DNA of 64,000 nucleotides from Anaerolineae bacterium (GCA_023382655.1 JAHDWK010000002.1:372001-436000); one strand, 5' to 3'; numbered from the stretch's first letter, positions 1 through 8,825 are shown. A program made the numbers and translations. The notes: generated by a model not told the origin, from the sequence alone.

Positions 1-2
1 CA

Positions 3-1574
3 TTTACCGGGCCACGTATGGCTTTGGATTTTGATGGGGTGGATGATTATGTGGACGTGGGCAGTGATGCGGTGACGGTGATTGGCAGTGGTTGGGCGGG
101 GACAAAATCGGTGGAGGTGTGGCTACGGCCGTCCGCCACTGGAATCCTCACCGACACGGCCGTACAAGGCAACCTGATCTTCGGCGGCGCACAGTGGGGC
201 ATTTCCCAGGCGACCATTGGCGGCGAGGACAGGTTGTGGCTGTGGAACAACGATGGGGACGAAGACCGGATTGGCCTGCCTTACACCCCCGGTGCATGGA
301 CGCATGTAGCCCTGGTACACAGTGGGGGGATTTTGACAGCTTACCAGGACGGCCGTGCCGCCGGCAGTATCGCCAGTGGGAATACCGCTGCTGACAGCCT
401 GTTGACTGTCGGTGGCAACACAAGCGGCAACCATTTCCAGGGGCAACTTGACGAACTGCGCCTCTGGGACACCACCCGCACCGCCTCCCAAATCCTGGCC
501 AACGCCTACCAGACGGTAGCACCGGACGAAAGTGGTCTGGCGGCCTATTATCGTTTTGACCAGGAAAATGAGGTTGGGCAAACAGAAGTAGTGGACTCCA
601 CTGGCAACGGCCATCACGCCACCATGACCAATATGTCCCCTAACGCCGATTGGGTGCTTTCTACCGCCTTCAACACCTGGATTGGTGGCGACGACCAGAC
701 CTGGGCCGATGGCGGTAACTGGAGCCGATATACTGCCACCGATACCCGCCTGGGCATTACGCGCTACCCTAACAGTTTTACTGCTACTGTTACCACACCG
801 ACCACCATTTTGGATGCGGTCATATCGCCAGACGCCGATCTGGTGGTGGACGATACTTTGACTGTCACCACCCGGCTGCTTGGGCCAGGCCATGTCACCG
901 TCAACGGCGACCTGTTCAACCTGGGCAGCATGGAGGTGGCGACTGTCACAGTCGCTTCCGGCGCGCTTTTGAGAGTAGAGAGTGGTGGAGCATTGACAGT
1001 TACCGGATTATTGCAAAATAATGGTACGTTGAGTCAGACCCAACCTGTATCCGGTAGCGTTGCCAGCTTCTTTGACACCGGCGCTTATGGCGGTGTGCAG
1101 ATAGATAGCAACGGACAAAACCTGGGCGAAACGGCCGTGAGCATTCGTGGTAATCAAAATTGCACCTCTACACCCAACGAGACCGTCCGGCGTTGTTTTG
1201 ACATTACGCCCGAATTTACGCCCACCATCGGCGTATCCATCACCTTTGCCTTTGCTGATGATGAACTTCCGCTGGCGATGGATTGCAATACCTTGAATGT
1301 TTACCACTGGAATGGCAGCGGTTGGGATGTTATCACGCCTACTGTGCGTACGTGCAGTTCACCTCTGAGTTTTATCACGGTAGAGGATGTCACCGACTTT
1401 TCGCCCTTTGTTTTGCGTTCGCCCAATTCACCCACGGCCGTCACCCTGCACTCCTTCTCCCTGACGACCGGTATTGACGGCACTAAGGTGCTGCCCGCGC
1501 TCGTCTTTTTACTGACAATAACCGGGGCGGTGTTGTGGTGGCATTTCCGGCGACGCGCCCAAAACGTTCGCTGA
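3..1574 (+). CDS. LamG-domain surface protein, 5' end outside window
   Basis: The reading frame is open to the window edge and the first in-frame ATG (18) falls inside a LamG strand (LDFDGVDDYV), so the true start lies upstream. Visible order: LamG/concanavalin-like domain (about the first 170 residues, ending in a WDTTRT-like element and a YYRFD strand), a Trp-rich stretch with GGDDQTWADGGNW, a beta-rich region, a module with a Cys pair (NQNCTS...RRCFDITP), an SPTAVTL box, a transmembrane helix and a basic tail (HFRRRAQNVR). It is probably exported and membrane-anchored by its C terminus. The last 250 or so residues are homologous to the end of the protein at 7613-8797. The ligand is unknown; LamG often binds glycans. 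Confidence 0.8.
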   Translation, partial: FTGPRMALDFDGVDDYVDVGSDAVTVIGSGWAGTKSVEVWLRPSATGILTDTAVQGNLIFGGAQWGISQATIGGEDRLWLWNNDGDEDRIGLPYTPGAWTHVALVHSGGILTAYQDGRAAGSIASGNTAADSLLTVGGNTSGNHFQGQLDELRLWDTTRTASQILANAYQTVAPDESGLAAYYRFDQENEVGQTEVVDSTGNGHHATMTNMSPNADWVLSTAFNTWIGGDDQTWADGGNWSRYTATDTRLGITRYPNSFTATVTTPTTILDAVISPDADLVVDDTLTVTTRLLGPGHVTVNGDLFNLGSMEVATVTVASGALLRVESGGALTVTGLLQNNGTLSQTQPVSGSVASFFDTGAYGGVQIDSNGQNLGETAVSIRGNQNCTSTPNETVRRCFDITPEFTPTIGVSITFAFADDELPLAMDCNTLNVYHWNGSGWDVITPTVRTCSSPLSFITVEDVTDFSPFVLRSPNSPTAVTLHSFSLTTGIDGTKVLPALVFLLTITGAVLWWHFRRRAQNVR

Positions 1575-1596
1575 AGATCGTCGTTCTGTTGAAGTT

Positions 1597-1633
1597 AAAC
1601 GGCCGTCAACCATCAGATTGACGGCCGTTTTTT
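1597..1633 (+). terminator. Rho-independent terminator
   Basis: A 13-bp perfect stem (AAACGGCCGTCAA pairing with TTGACGGCCGTTT, 8-nt loop) is followed by a run of six T starting within the stem. It lies 22 bases after the surface-protein stop codon. Each arm contains one ACGGCCGT octamer, so each arm could also self-pair. Confidence 0.9.
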
Positions 1634-1655
1634 ATTGCCTCTCGCCCCCAATCCC

Positions 1656-1685
1656 TTTACAACCCCCGCATATTCCCTTCATAAT
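1656..1685 (+). promoter_or_regulatory. Possible sigma70-type promoter for the two-component pair
   Basis: TTTACA (1656-1661) and CATAAT (1680-1685) are separated by 18 bases, about 70 bases before the regulator start and just after the preceding terminator. Position and spacing fit; the match is moderate. Confidence 0.4.
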
Positions 1686-1718
1686 CTCTTAACAGCTTCA
1701 CGCTACTCTACCAGAGGC

Positions 1719-1750
1719 AAAGGACGAATGACCAATGACAAAGGACGATG
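1719..1750 (+). repeat. 7-bp short tandem repeat carrying a Shine-Dalgarno
   Basis: Four to five 7-base units of the types CAAAGGA, CGAATGA and CCAATGA. The last AAAGGA (1740-1745) sits 8 bases before the ATG at 1754, so the repeat supplies the ribosome binding site. The same units occur at 54298-54380. Confidence 0.75.
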
Positions 1751-1753
1751 CCC

Positions 1754-2437
1754 ATGTCTAAAACCATTCTTGTTGTAGATGATGAAGAGCGGCTGGTCTC
1801 CCTGGTGACGGCCTACCTGGAACAGGGCGGTTTTCGGGTGGTGGCGGCGCGCAACGGCCGTGACGCTCTTTTCCTCGCCCGCCAGGAAAAACCCGACCTC
1901 ATCCTGCTAGACGTGATGATGCCCGAATTGGACGGCTACCAATTTCTGCGCCAGCACCGCCAGGAGCGCAACACCCCTGTTATTCTGCTCACCGCCAAAG
2001 TTGAAGAAGATGACCGCGTTCTCGGTTTGGAACTGGGCGCGGACGATTATGTGACCAAACCGTTCAGCCCGCGTGAACTGCTGGCGCGGGTGCGCGCCCT
2101 GCTGCGCCGTACCGGCCAAAATTTGCCGGACGCCGGCATGTTGCGCGCCGGTGATATTACTCTGGACAAAGACAGCTTCCTGGTAAAAGTCAATGAGGTG
2201 CGCGTAGACCTCACCCGCTCCGAGTTTGATTTGTTGGCGGCGATGATGGCTGCGCCTGGCCGCACGTTTTCCCGTTTCGATTTGTTAGAACGGCTGCAAG
2301 GCGACGACTTTGAAGGCTATGAGCGCACCATTGACGTGCATATCAAAAACCTGCGCGCCAAAATAGAACCAGACCCCCGCCAACCCCGTTACATTGAAAC
2401 CGTGTATGGCGTGGGTTACCGGTTTGCCCCGGAGTAA
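1754..2437 (+). CDS. OmpR/PhoB-family response regulator
   Basis: A 227-residue regulator with an N-terminal receiver domain (acidic pair Asp9-Asp10, phospho-acceptor Asp53 in LLDVMMPELDG, conserved Lys in DYVTKPFS) and a C-terminal winged-helix DNA-binding domain ending in YIETVYGVGYRFAPE, the usual OmpR-family end. The start at 1754 is preferred over 1748 because AAAGGA lies 8 bases upstream of it but only 2 bases from the earlier ATG. The kinase gene begins one base after its stop codon, so the two form a cognate pair. The regulated genes cannot be told from the sequence. Confidence 0.93.
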   Translation: MSKTILVVDDEERLVSLVTAYLEQGGFRVVAARNGRDALFLARQEKPDLILLDVMMPELDGYQFLRQHRQERNTPVILLTAKVEEDDRVLGLELGADDYVTKPFSPRELLARVRALLRRTGQNLPDAGMLRAGDITLDKDSFLVKVNEVRVDLTRSEFDLLAAMMAAPGRTFSRFDLLERLQGDDFEGYERTIDVHIKNLRAKIEPDPRQPRYIETVYGVGYRFAPE

Positions 2438-2438
2438 G

Positions 2439-3821
2439 ATGGCTGCTCTGAACCGCTCCCTGGCTTTCAAACTGACTCTGGCTTTCTTATTTGTCAGCCT
2501 GACCGGCATTGCCCTGGTGGCATTTCTGGCCAGCCGCATCACGGCCGTTGAATTTGGCAACTACATCACCGAACAAAACCAGACCCTCCTGGCCGAGCAA
2601 CTGGCCGATTATTACACAGCCAACGGGGGTTGGAGCGGCGTTCACCAGTTAATGCCCCGTGTGCTTGGTGGGCACATGATGGGAATGGGCAGCGGCCAGG
2701 GAGCCAACCGCAACCCCTTTGCCATCACCGACGCCCAGGGCGTGGCCGTATTGCCCGGCGGCGGCTTGCGCGTGGGTGAGCGTATCACGCTCGCTCTGGC
2801 CCAAACCGGGACGTCCATTGTGGCAAATGGGCAAGTGGTGGGGTATGTGGTGGAACCGGGCGAAGCGGAGCAGCAGCAGTTACGGGCTTTTTTTGCGCGG
2901 CGGGTGAACCTGGCTATTTTGCTGGCAGCGGTGGGCGCGGTGGGCGTCTCGTTGCTGTTGGCCGGTTTGTTGTCGCGGAGTGTGACCCGGCCGTTGCAAG
3001 AACTCACCCACGCCACCCACCGCATGGCCCAGGGCGACCTGGCCCAGCAAGTACCCGTGCGCAGCGAAGACGAATTGGGCCAGTTAGCCGCCTCTTTCAA
3101 CCAGATGAGCGCCCAACTGGCGCGCGCCCAGGCACTGCGCCGCCAGATGACGGCCGACATCGCCCACGATTTACGCACGCCGCTCAGCATCATCCTCGGC
3201 CATGCCGAAGCCTTGCGTGACGGTGTTTTGCCGGCCAACCAAGCCACGCTGGAGATTGTCTATGACGAAGCGCGGCGGTTGAACCGGCTCATTGAAGATT
3301 TGCGCACCCTCTCCCTGGCCGAAGCCGGGGAATTGACATTGGCGCTGCGCCCGGTTGCGCCCCAATCCATGCTGGAGCGCGCCTATGCCGCGCACCTGCC
3401 CCAGGCACATGAGCGGCACATTACCCTGACGCTGGCGGCCAACCCCCATTTACCGTTGGTACAGGCCGACCCGGATCGTATGGCGCAGGTGTTGGACAAT
3501 CTGGTGAGTAATGCGCTGCGCTTTACGCCGGCCGACGGCCGTGTCACCCTCTCCGCCCGCGCCCAAGACCACAGCGCCGTGCTGCTCTCCGTGCAGGACA
3601 GCGGCCCCGGTCTTTCCCCCGACGCGCTGACCCACGCCTTTGACCGCTTCTATCGCGGTGACATCGCCCGCCAGCGCCAGCCAGATGGCGGCTCCGGCCT
3701 GGGCTTAGCCATTGTCAAATCATTGGTGGAAGCGCAGCACGGCCGTATTTGGGCCGAAAACCAGCCAGACGAGGGCGCTTCCTTCAATATTCTCCTCCCC
3801 ACTTCAAATTCAACGAGTTAG
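2439..3821 (+). CDS. Sensor histidine kinase (BaeS-like)
   Basis: Membrane sensor kinase of 460 residues: TM helix near residues 9-32, an external loop of about 120 residues, a second TM helix (NLAILLAAVGAVGVSLLLAG), HAMP, HisKA with His243 in DIAHDLRTP, and a HATPase domain with NLVSNALRF, a G1-type DSGPGL and GSGLGLAIV. The loop contains a His/Met cluster (GGHMMGMG), which could bind a metal, but this is only suggestive. The start at 2439 follows a GGAG in the preceding stop region; longer frames starting inside the regulator gene are less likely. It should phosphorylate the regulator encoded immediately upstream. Confidence 0.92.
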   Translation: MAALNRSLAFKLTLAFLFVSLTGIALVAFLASRITAVEFGNYITEQNQTLLAEQLADYYTANGGWSGVHQLMPRVLGGHMMGMGSGQGANRNPFAITDAQGVAVLPGGGLRVGERITLALAQTGTSIVANGQVVGYVVEPGEAEQQQLRAFFARRVNLAILLAAVGAVGVSLLLAGLLSRSVTRPLQELTHATHRMAQGDLAQQVPVRSEDELGQLAASFNQMSAQLARAQALRRQMTADIAHDLRTPLSIILGHAEALRDGVLPANQATLEIVYDEARRLNRLIEDLRTLSLAEAGELTLALRPVAPQSMLERAYAAHLPQAHERHITLTLAANPHLPLVQADPDRMAQVLDNLVSNALRFTPADGRVTLSARAQDHSAVLLSVQDSGPGLSPDALTHAFDRFYRGDIARQRQPDGGSGLGLAIVKSLVEAQHGRIWAENQPDEGASFNILLPTSNSTS

Positions 3822-3911
3822 TTGTCAACGCTCAGTACAAAATGGCTGAAGTGCGTTCCGCAATGAAGAACTCCCACCTCTGCTCCAGCCCAGCAAACGA
3901 TAACTCCATGC

Positions 3912-3964
3912 TTGACAGTCAAGCCAAAATAGTTTACACTGTTAACTAGGTTTACGATGTAAAC
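3912..3964 (+). promoter_or_regulatory. Sigma70 promoter with overlapping inverted-repeat operator
   Basis: TTGACA (3912-3917), a 17-base spacer and TACACT (3935-3940) make a near-consensus promoter. The inverted repeat GTTTACA (3932-3938) / TGTAAAC (3958-3964) overlaps the -10 element and runs downstream, with a further GTTTAC copy at 3950. This is where a self-repressing TetR protein would be expected to bind; binding itself is inferred. Confidence 0.7.
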
Positions 3965-3975
3965 ATTTATGAATT

Positions 3976-4677
3976 ATGACCCTTACCAGACGAGAACTTA
4001 AACGGGAAGAAACCGAAGCCGAAATTAAAGAAGTCGCCCGGCAGCAAATGGCCGAAGTGGGTGCTGCCGCGCTTTCTTTGCGCTCCATAGCGCGGGAAAT
4101 GGGGCTGACGGCCCCGGCACTCTACCGCTACTTTGCCAATCGGGATGCGCTGGTGACGGCGCTCATTGTGGAAGCCTATAGGGCGCTGGCGACGGCGATG
4201 GCCGCAGCGGATGCCGCCAGGGCAAGGGATGATTTTAACGGCCGTTTCCAGGCCATCGCCTTTGCTTTTCGGAACTGGGCCATGCAGCACCCGCAAGACT
4301 TTACACTCATCTACGGCACCCCTATTCCCGGCTACGTAGCCCCGCGCGATCAAACGGTGGAACCGGCCGGACAGGTGCTGCAAACCATCGGCTTCCTGCT
4401 GACTGAAGCATGGCAGGCAGATAAGCTTACCATTCCCCAACCCTATGAAGAGCTGCCTCCGGCGCTGCAAACATCCGTGGGCGGACTGCTGCAAGACTTG
4501 CCTGAAGGTGTTCCGGCCAGCGGCGTGGTACTCACCATGAGCATTTGGGCGCGGCTCTATGGCGTGGTCTGGGGCGAATTGTACGGACACTTTGTGCCCG
4601 GCCTGGCTGAGTCCGGAGCGCTTTATCAGGTGGAAGTAGCCGTCATCTGTGCTGAGCTGGGACTGGAAGATTCGTAA
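3976..4677 (+). CDS. TetR/AcrR-family transcriptional regulator
   Basis: A 233-residue regulator. Residues about 10-60 form the TetR helix-turn-helix (LSLRSIAREMGLTAPALYRYF, recognition helix near TAPALYRYF). The rest is a helical ligand/dimer domain of the WHG-type TetR C-terminal family. The operator-like inverted repeat over its own -10 box suggests autoregulation. The co-directional reductase and lactonase-like genes 235 bases downstream are the natural candidates for control, with an electrophilic or acyl-lactone ligand as a guess. Confidence 0.88.
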   Translation: MTLTRRELKREETEAEIKEVARQQMAEVGAAALSLRSIAREMGLTAPALYRYFANRDALVTALIVEAYRALATAMAAADAARARDDFNGRFQAIAFAFRNWAMQHPQDFTLIYGTPIPGYVAPRDQTVEPAGQVLQTIGFLLTEAWQADKLTIPQPYEELPPALQTSVGGLLQDLPEGVPASGVVLTMSIWARLYGVVWGELYGHFVPGLAESGALYQVEVAVICAELGLEDS

Positions 4678-4680
4678 TCT

Positions 4681-4747
4681 GTTGTCCGGAGACCGTTGTC
4701 CGGAGACCGTTATCCGTGACCCATCATCTGACGCGTCATCTGACGGG
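4681..4747. repeat. Degenerate 7/14-bp tandem repeat
   Basis: GTTGTCCGGAGACC occurs twice in tandem (14 bases, two 7-base units), followed by diverged units GTTATCCGTGACCC and two ATCTGACG-type units. It lies just after the TetR stop codon. The remaining bases up to the next gene (4748-4912) show no other clear signal apart from a GGAG ribosome site. Confidence 0.65.
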
Positions 4748-4912
4748 GTGTCATTCACTAATTGAAATGGCAACTGTATAGTTGATCGGGCGCTGGCAGG
4801 GGTTGGCGTGTTAAGTGTTGTTGACCACAAGTGTGGGGTAACACGGCCGTCTCTTTCCCCTGCCTGCCTATCGTGGCCCGGTTCACCAACCTGGTCACAC
4901 GGAGAAACCTGA

Positions 4913-5980
4913 ATGAACACATTGCCTATGAACGCAAGATTGATGGAAAACACGGCCGTGACCACCCACCAACGCGCCATCCTCACCGGCATTGGGGAAC
5001 CGGAGCGGCTGCAATTGGTGACGGAAGCGCGGCCCGAACCCCAGGCCGGCGAAGTACGGGTCAAAGTATTGGCCTCTGGTGTAGCCTTTGCCGACGTGCT
5101 GTGCCGCCGGGGTTTGTATCCCATGATGCCTAAACTGCCGTTTACACCTGGTTATGACCTGGTGGGTGTGGTGGATGAGGTGGGGGCCAGTGTGGCGACC
5201 ATGCACCGGGGACAGCGGGTGGCGGCCATGCTGCCAAAATTTGGAGCCAATGCCGAATATGTTTGTGTCCCGGCGGCCTATCTGGTTCCGGCGCCTGATG
5301 GTGTAGACCCGGTGGTGGCCACGGCCGTTATCCTCAACTATCTCACAGCGCACCGCCTGTTGCATGACAAAACAAAAGCACAGCCCGGCGAGCGGCTGCT
5401 GGTGCATAGTGCGGCGGGCGGCGTGGGCACGGCCGTGCTGCAACTTGGCCGCGCTCTGGGATTGGAGCTATACGGTACAGCCTCGAAGGGCAAGTTGGAA
5501 CTGGTTGCCCGCCTGGGGGCAACACCCATTGATTACCAGACCGAGGACTTTGCCGCCCGCATCCGTCAGCTTACCGGTGATGGCGTGGATATTGTCTGTG
5601 ACCCGGTGGGCGGTGAAACACTGGCAAAATCATACCGGCTGCTCCGGCGGGGCGGGCGACTGGTGAACTATGGCATGTTCAATGCCCGCCACAGCGGCAA
5701 GTGGGGCTTTGCCCGCAATATGGCCCGGCTGGTCTGGTATAGTTTGCAACCGGACGGCCGTAAAGCGATGCTTTATGGCAATACCCCCAGCCTGGTAAAA
5801 CAAGATACCGCCGGGTATCGGCACAGCTTAACGGCGCTGTTTGCCATGCTGGCCGAGGGCCGTATTGCGCCCATCATGGGCCCAACCCTGCCCCTGAGCG
5901 ACATCGCCGCCGCCCACCACCTGCTGGAAACGGGCGCTGTGTCCGGCAAAATCATTCTGACCTCAAACCATAAATTATGA
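4913..5980 (+). CDS. NAD(P)H:quinone-oxidoreductase-like medium-chain reductase
   Basis: A 355-residue member of the zinc-independent MDR family (quinone oxidoreductase / VAT-1-like). The GroES-like N-terminal domain has FADVLCRRGLYP and PGYDLVGVVDEVG; the Rossmann domain has the dinucleotide loop HSAAGGVGTAVLQLG. The structural and catalytic zinc cysteines of alcohol dehydrogenases are absent. It probably reduces quinones or enones with NADPH in the cytoplasm. GGAG lies 7 bases before the chosen start. The stop overlaps the next start by four bases (ATGA), so the two products are translationally coupled. Confidence 0.87.
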   Translation: MNTLPMNARLMENTAVTTHQRAILTGIGEPERLQLVTEARPEPQAGEVRVKVLASGVAFADVLCRRGLYPMMPKLPFTPGYDLVGVVDEVGASVATMHRGQRVAAMLPKFGANAEYVCVPAAYLVPAPDGVDPVVATAVILNYLTAHRLLHDKTKAQPGERLLVHSAAGGVGTAVLQLGRALGLELYGTASKGKLELVARLGATPIDYQTEDFAARIRQLTGDGVDIVCDPVGGETLAKSYRLLRRGGRLVNYGMFNARHSGKWGFARNMARLVWYSLQPDGRKAMLYGNTPSLVKQDTAGYRHSLTALFAMLAEGRIAPIMGPTLPLSDIAAAHHLLETGAVSGKIILTSNHKL

Positions 5981-6813
5981 ACATTAAAATTCATCCCATC
6001 CAGACCGGCCTGGTTAAAATTAAACGCAGCCAGGTGAACCGCGCCGCAAATAATTTGCCCCAACCACTTAATTTGTTTTTCCAGACCGGGTGGAGTGATT
6101 GGCTGCCCATCCTGGCCTGGATCATTGAGCATCCGGAAGGGTTGTTTGTGGTGGACACAGGCGAGACGGCTCGTGTTTTGGAGCCGGGTTATTTCCCGCG
6201 CCGGCATCCGTATTATCGCTGGGCGGTGCAGTTTGACATTCAGCCGGCGGATGAGATAGGGCCACAAATGCGCCGGTTGGGGATGTTGCCGGGGGATGTG
6301 ACGGCCGTCATCCTCACCCATTTGCACACCGACCATGCCGGTGGTCTGTACCACTTTCCACATCATCGCATCCTGATTCATCCCCAGGAGTGGCAGGCAG
6401 CGGCGGGGCGGGCAGGCACACTAAACGGCTACGTGCGCCACAACTGGCCGATGGGGTTAAAGCCTGAATTTGTGCGTTATGTGCCGGAAGCGGTAGGGCC
6501 ATTTGCCGGGAGTATGGCGGTGACGGGGGACGGCCGTATCCGCCTGATTCCCACACCCGGCCACACACCACACCACCTGTCTGTGCTGGTGCAAACAGAG
6601 ACCACCACCTGCTTCCTGGCCGGGGACGCCTCTTACACCGAGGCGCTGATGCAGGCCGGGCAGCCGGACGGGGTGAGCGTGCCCGCCGCCGCCCAGACGC
6701 TGCAACACATTCGCCAGTTGGGTGAGGACACGGCCGTCACTTACCTGCCCGCCCACGACCCCGAATCAATTGCCCGGCTGCACCGGGCGCAGGGTCAGGT
6801 TGTGGCTGGATAA
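5977..6813 (+). CDS. Metallo-beta-lactamase-fold hydrolase, AHL-lactonase-like
   Basis: A 278-residue protein with the dinuclear-zinc motif HLHTDHAGG (His115, His117, Asp119, His120), a downstream metal His in TPGHTPHH, the bridging Asp in LAGDAS and a late His in LPAHDPES. Length and motif layout match the N-acyl-homoserine-lactonase branch (AiiA/AttM type), so lactone or ester hydrolysis, perhaps quorum quenching, is plausible. Substrate is inferred only from family. It is coupled to the upstream reductase by a 4-base overlap. Confidence 0.85.
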   Translation: MNIKIHPIQTGLVKIKRSQVNRAANNLPQPLNLFFQTGWSDWLPILAWIIEHPEGLFVVDTGETARVLEPGYFPRRHPYYRWAVQFDIQPADEIGPQMRRLGMLPGDVTAVILTHLHTDHAGGLYHFPHHRILIHPQEWQAAAGRAGTLNGYVRHNWPMGLKPEFVRYVPEAVGPFAGSMAVTGDGRIRLIPTPGHTPHHLSVLVQTETTTCFLAGDASYTEALMQAGQPDGVSVPAAAQTLQHIRQLGEDTAVTYLPAHDPESIARLHRAQGQVVAG

Positions 6814-6885
6814 GTTCCTGAGGAGTACAATGCACATCATTTCCCCACTAGATTCGGCGGCAACTCGCCGGGAGGGCACAACAAA

Positions 6886-7365
6886 ATGAACGCATTAGAT
6901 ATTCTCAAGTATGGGCATTTTACCGTTTTGGGTTCTGTCAAAGATTTGCCGGAAGCCGATTGGCAAACCGGCGGCGTCTGCGGCGTCTGGTCTGTCAAAC
7001 AGATCATCGCTCATCTGGCTTCGTTTGAGCAGCTATTGGTGGAGATTCTCGAAAATGTATCGGGCAGCGCTTCCGGCCCTGTGTTAGAACGGTATAAGGC
7101 CGACATTCTGGCCTTTAATGACGAAGAGGTAACGGCGCGCCAGAATTTGAACGCCGCCCAAACAATGGCCGAATATGAAACTCTCCAGGCGCAAACGATG
7201 CCGCTGCTGGCGCAAATCCCCGCCGCGCAGCGGCGCGAAAATGGCCTCCTGCCCTGGTACGGCGCGGAATATGACCTGGACGATTTTCTGGTCTACACCT
7301 ACTATGGCCACAAGCGGGAACACTGCGCCCAAATTGCCGTCTTTCGTGATCAAATCAAACGGTAG
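6886..7365 (+). CDS. DinB-superfamily protein
   Basis: A 159-residue four-helix-bundle protein of the DinB/YfiT (ClbS/DfsB) group. The three metal-ligand histidines of the fold are visible: one in IIAHLASFEQ and two in YYGHKREHCAQ. Such proteins act as thiol-dependent transferases or have unknown roles in the cytoplasm. A strong GGGAGG ribosome site precedes the ATG. It could belong to the preceding operon, but a 72-base gap leaves this open. Confidence 0.8.
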   Translation: MNALDILKYGHFTVLGSVKDLPEADWQTGGVCGVWSVKQIIAHLASFEQLLVEILENVSGSASGPVLERYKADILAFNDEEVTARQNLNAAQTMAEYETLQAQTMPLLAQIPAAQRRENGLLPWYGAEYDLDDFLVYTYYGHKREHCAQIAVFRDQIKR

Positions 7366-7484
7366 GAAAGCCAAAGGGATTTGTGTCTTTGCTGTGGCCG
7401 GTTTCTAACCGCGCCGCCCCCTGTTTGCTTGCGGCCACGCAAATCTTCAACCAAATTTCAACCTGAAACCGGCTTGTCTTAGCG

Positions 7485-7490
7485 TATAAT
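7485..7490 (+). promoter_or_regulatory. Candidate -10 element
   Basis: TATAAT in the context GCGTATAATC, 122 bases before the surface-protein start, without a clear -35 box. The same context occurs at 56332. The rest of the 7366-7612 gap shows nothing else obvious. Confidence 0.35.
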
Positions 7491-7612
7491 CAGGAGGATT
7501 GAGCGTATCGCTCATTCTCATAGCGTTTGTAAAATTGTGACCTCTCCCATGGCAGCATCTTCCTGGTAAAAGAGGGCGGCCATACTTTTACGGCGGCTCA
7601 GGAGAGCCGGAA

Positions 7613-8797
7613 ATGAAAGAAAAAGTTGTCTTTTGCGTTGTATTGTTCGTGTTGTTGTTTTGCGGGCAGATGCTTTCCACTCCGCCCGCCCACGCCCAGG
7701 TCACCTGTACTTCAAATGAGACACCCGTTACATATACTGCTGCAGGAGGATGGGATTGTAACCAGGTACCTACGATTAATGATATTGTCATTATCCAGAG
7801 TGGTCACAACAAACTCATCACTGGTTCCGGTGGAGATGGCTTTGCCGGTACTCTAACCGTCAATGGCACATTACGGGTAGGTAATAATGCAACGATTCGA
7901 GCATTAACTGTAGGGGGTGATATTACAGTTGGTACTGGAGGCAGCCTTTTACCAGCATTAAATGCGACCTTGAATGTGACACATCAGGTTAACATCGGCG
8001 GTAATCTGACAAATAATGGCACGTTTGACGCCCGCGATACAGATGGCTCAGGCGCTATCCACAGTTTTAATACCACCTTCACCGGTTCTATCACCCAAAC
8101 GATCAGTGGCAGCAGCCCGGCCCGGTTTAATAGTCTGACGGTCAACGACACGGCCGTGGTGGTTGTGCCGGCGGGAGCCACGCAGCCAACAGTGGAAGGC
8201 ACGCTGACCAATAATGGCACATTGGTGCAGGAGCGCCCGGTGGTTAGCGCCACGGTGCCCTTCCTGGAAATCAGAGATTTTGCCGGCACGGCCGTGAAAT
8301 ACCGGGGTGTGGAAGTGACCAGCGCCGCCGACCTGGGCGATGTCACGGTTTTGGTGGAAAAGGTGAATTACAACAGTGACGAGTTTTGCACCACGTCCGG
8401 GGACAATTCCCCGGTGTATGCCGACCGCTGTTTCACTATCACGCCAGATACCAGCGACACGGCCGTCATTCGTCTGTACGCCCTGAATCCCGGCGAATTA
8501 AATAACATCGCGGTGGATGATCTGGCCGTTTATCGCCATATTCCCACCAGCGGTTGGGTGAAATTGAGTACACTGGAAAATTCGGGCACGGTGGATGGTG
8601 GCGTTTACGCCTTTGCCGAAGGGGAGACGCCCGGTTTTTCGTCCTTCTTGATGGCGGACACGATTGATTCGCCGACGGCCGTGACCCTGCAAACCTTCAC
8701 CGCCGCCAATAATACAGCCTGGCTGCTCATCATCAGCATCATCATCATGGTACTGGCATTGGTCACGGCCCGCGTCTTCCTGAACAGGCGGGCATGA
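7613..8797 (+). CDS. Secreted, C-terminally anchored surface protein
   Basis: A 394-residue exported protein: a signal peptide (hydrophobic VVFCVVLFVLLFCG, cleavage probably after AHAQ), a beta-rich region with repeated NNGT/VNGTL strands, a module with a Cys pair (DEFCTT...DRCFTITP), an SPTAVTL box, a C-terminal TM helix and an RR tail. Its last 250 or so residues align with the end of the surface protein at 3-1574 (LTNNGTLVQ, RCFxITP, SPTAVTL). AGGAG lies before the start. The ligand is unknown. Confidence 0.8.
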   Translation: MKEKVVFCVVLFVLLFCGQMLSTPPAHAQVTCTSNETPVTYTAAGGWDCNQVPTINDIVIIQSGHNKLITGSGGDGFAGTLTVNGTLRVGNNATIRALTVGGDITVGTGGSLLPALNATLNVTHQVNIGGNLTNNGTFDARDTDGSGAIHSFNTTFTGSITQTISGSSPARFNSLTVNDTAVVVVPAGATQPTVEGTLTNNGTLVQERPVVSATVPFLEIRDFAGTAVKYRGVEVTSAADLGDVTVLVEKVNYNSDEFCTTSGDNSPVYADRCFTITPDTSDTAVIRLYALNPGELNNIAVDDLAVYRHIPTSGWVKLSTLENSGTVDGGVYAFAEGETPGFSSFLMADTIDSPTAVTLQTFTAANNTAWLLIISIIIMVLALVTARVFLNRRA

Positions 8798-8825
8798 CAA
8801 CATTAGAGTTGTTCCCAATAAACAA

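Noticed and set aside
3967..5124. 385-codon minus-strand open frame
   Set aside because: It is antisense to the TetR and reductase genes, whose families are clear; its product shows no domain and has a biased composition typical of a shadow frame.
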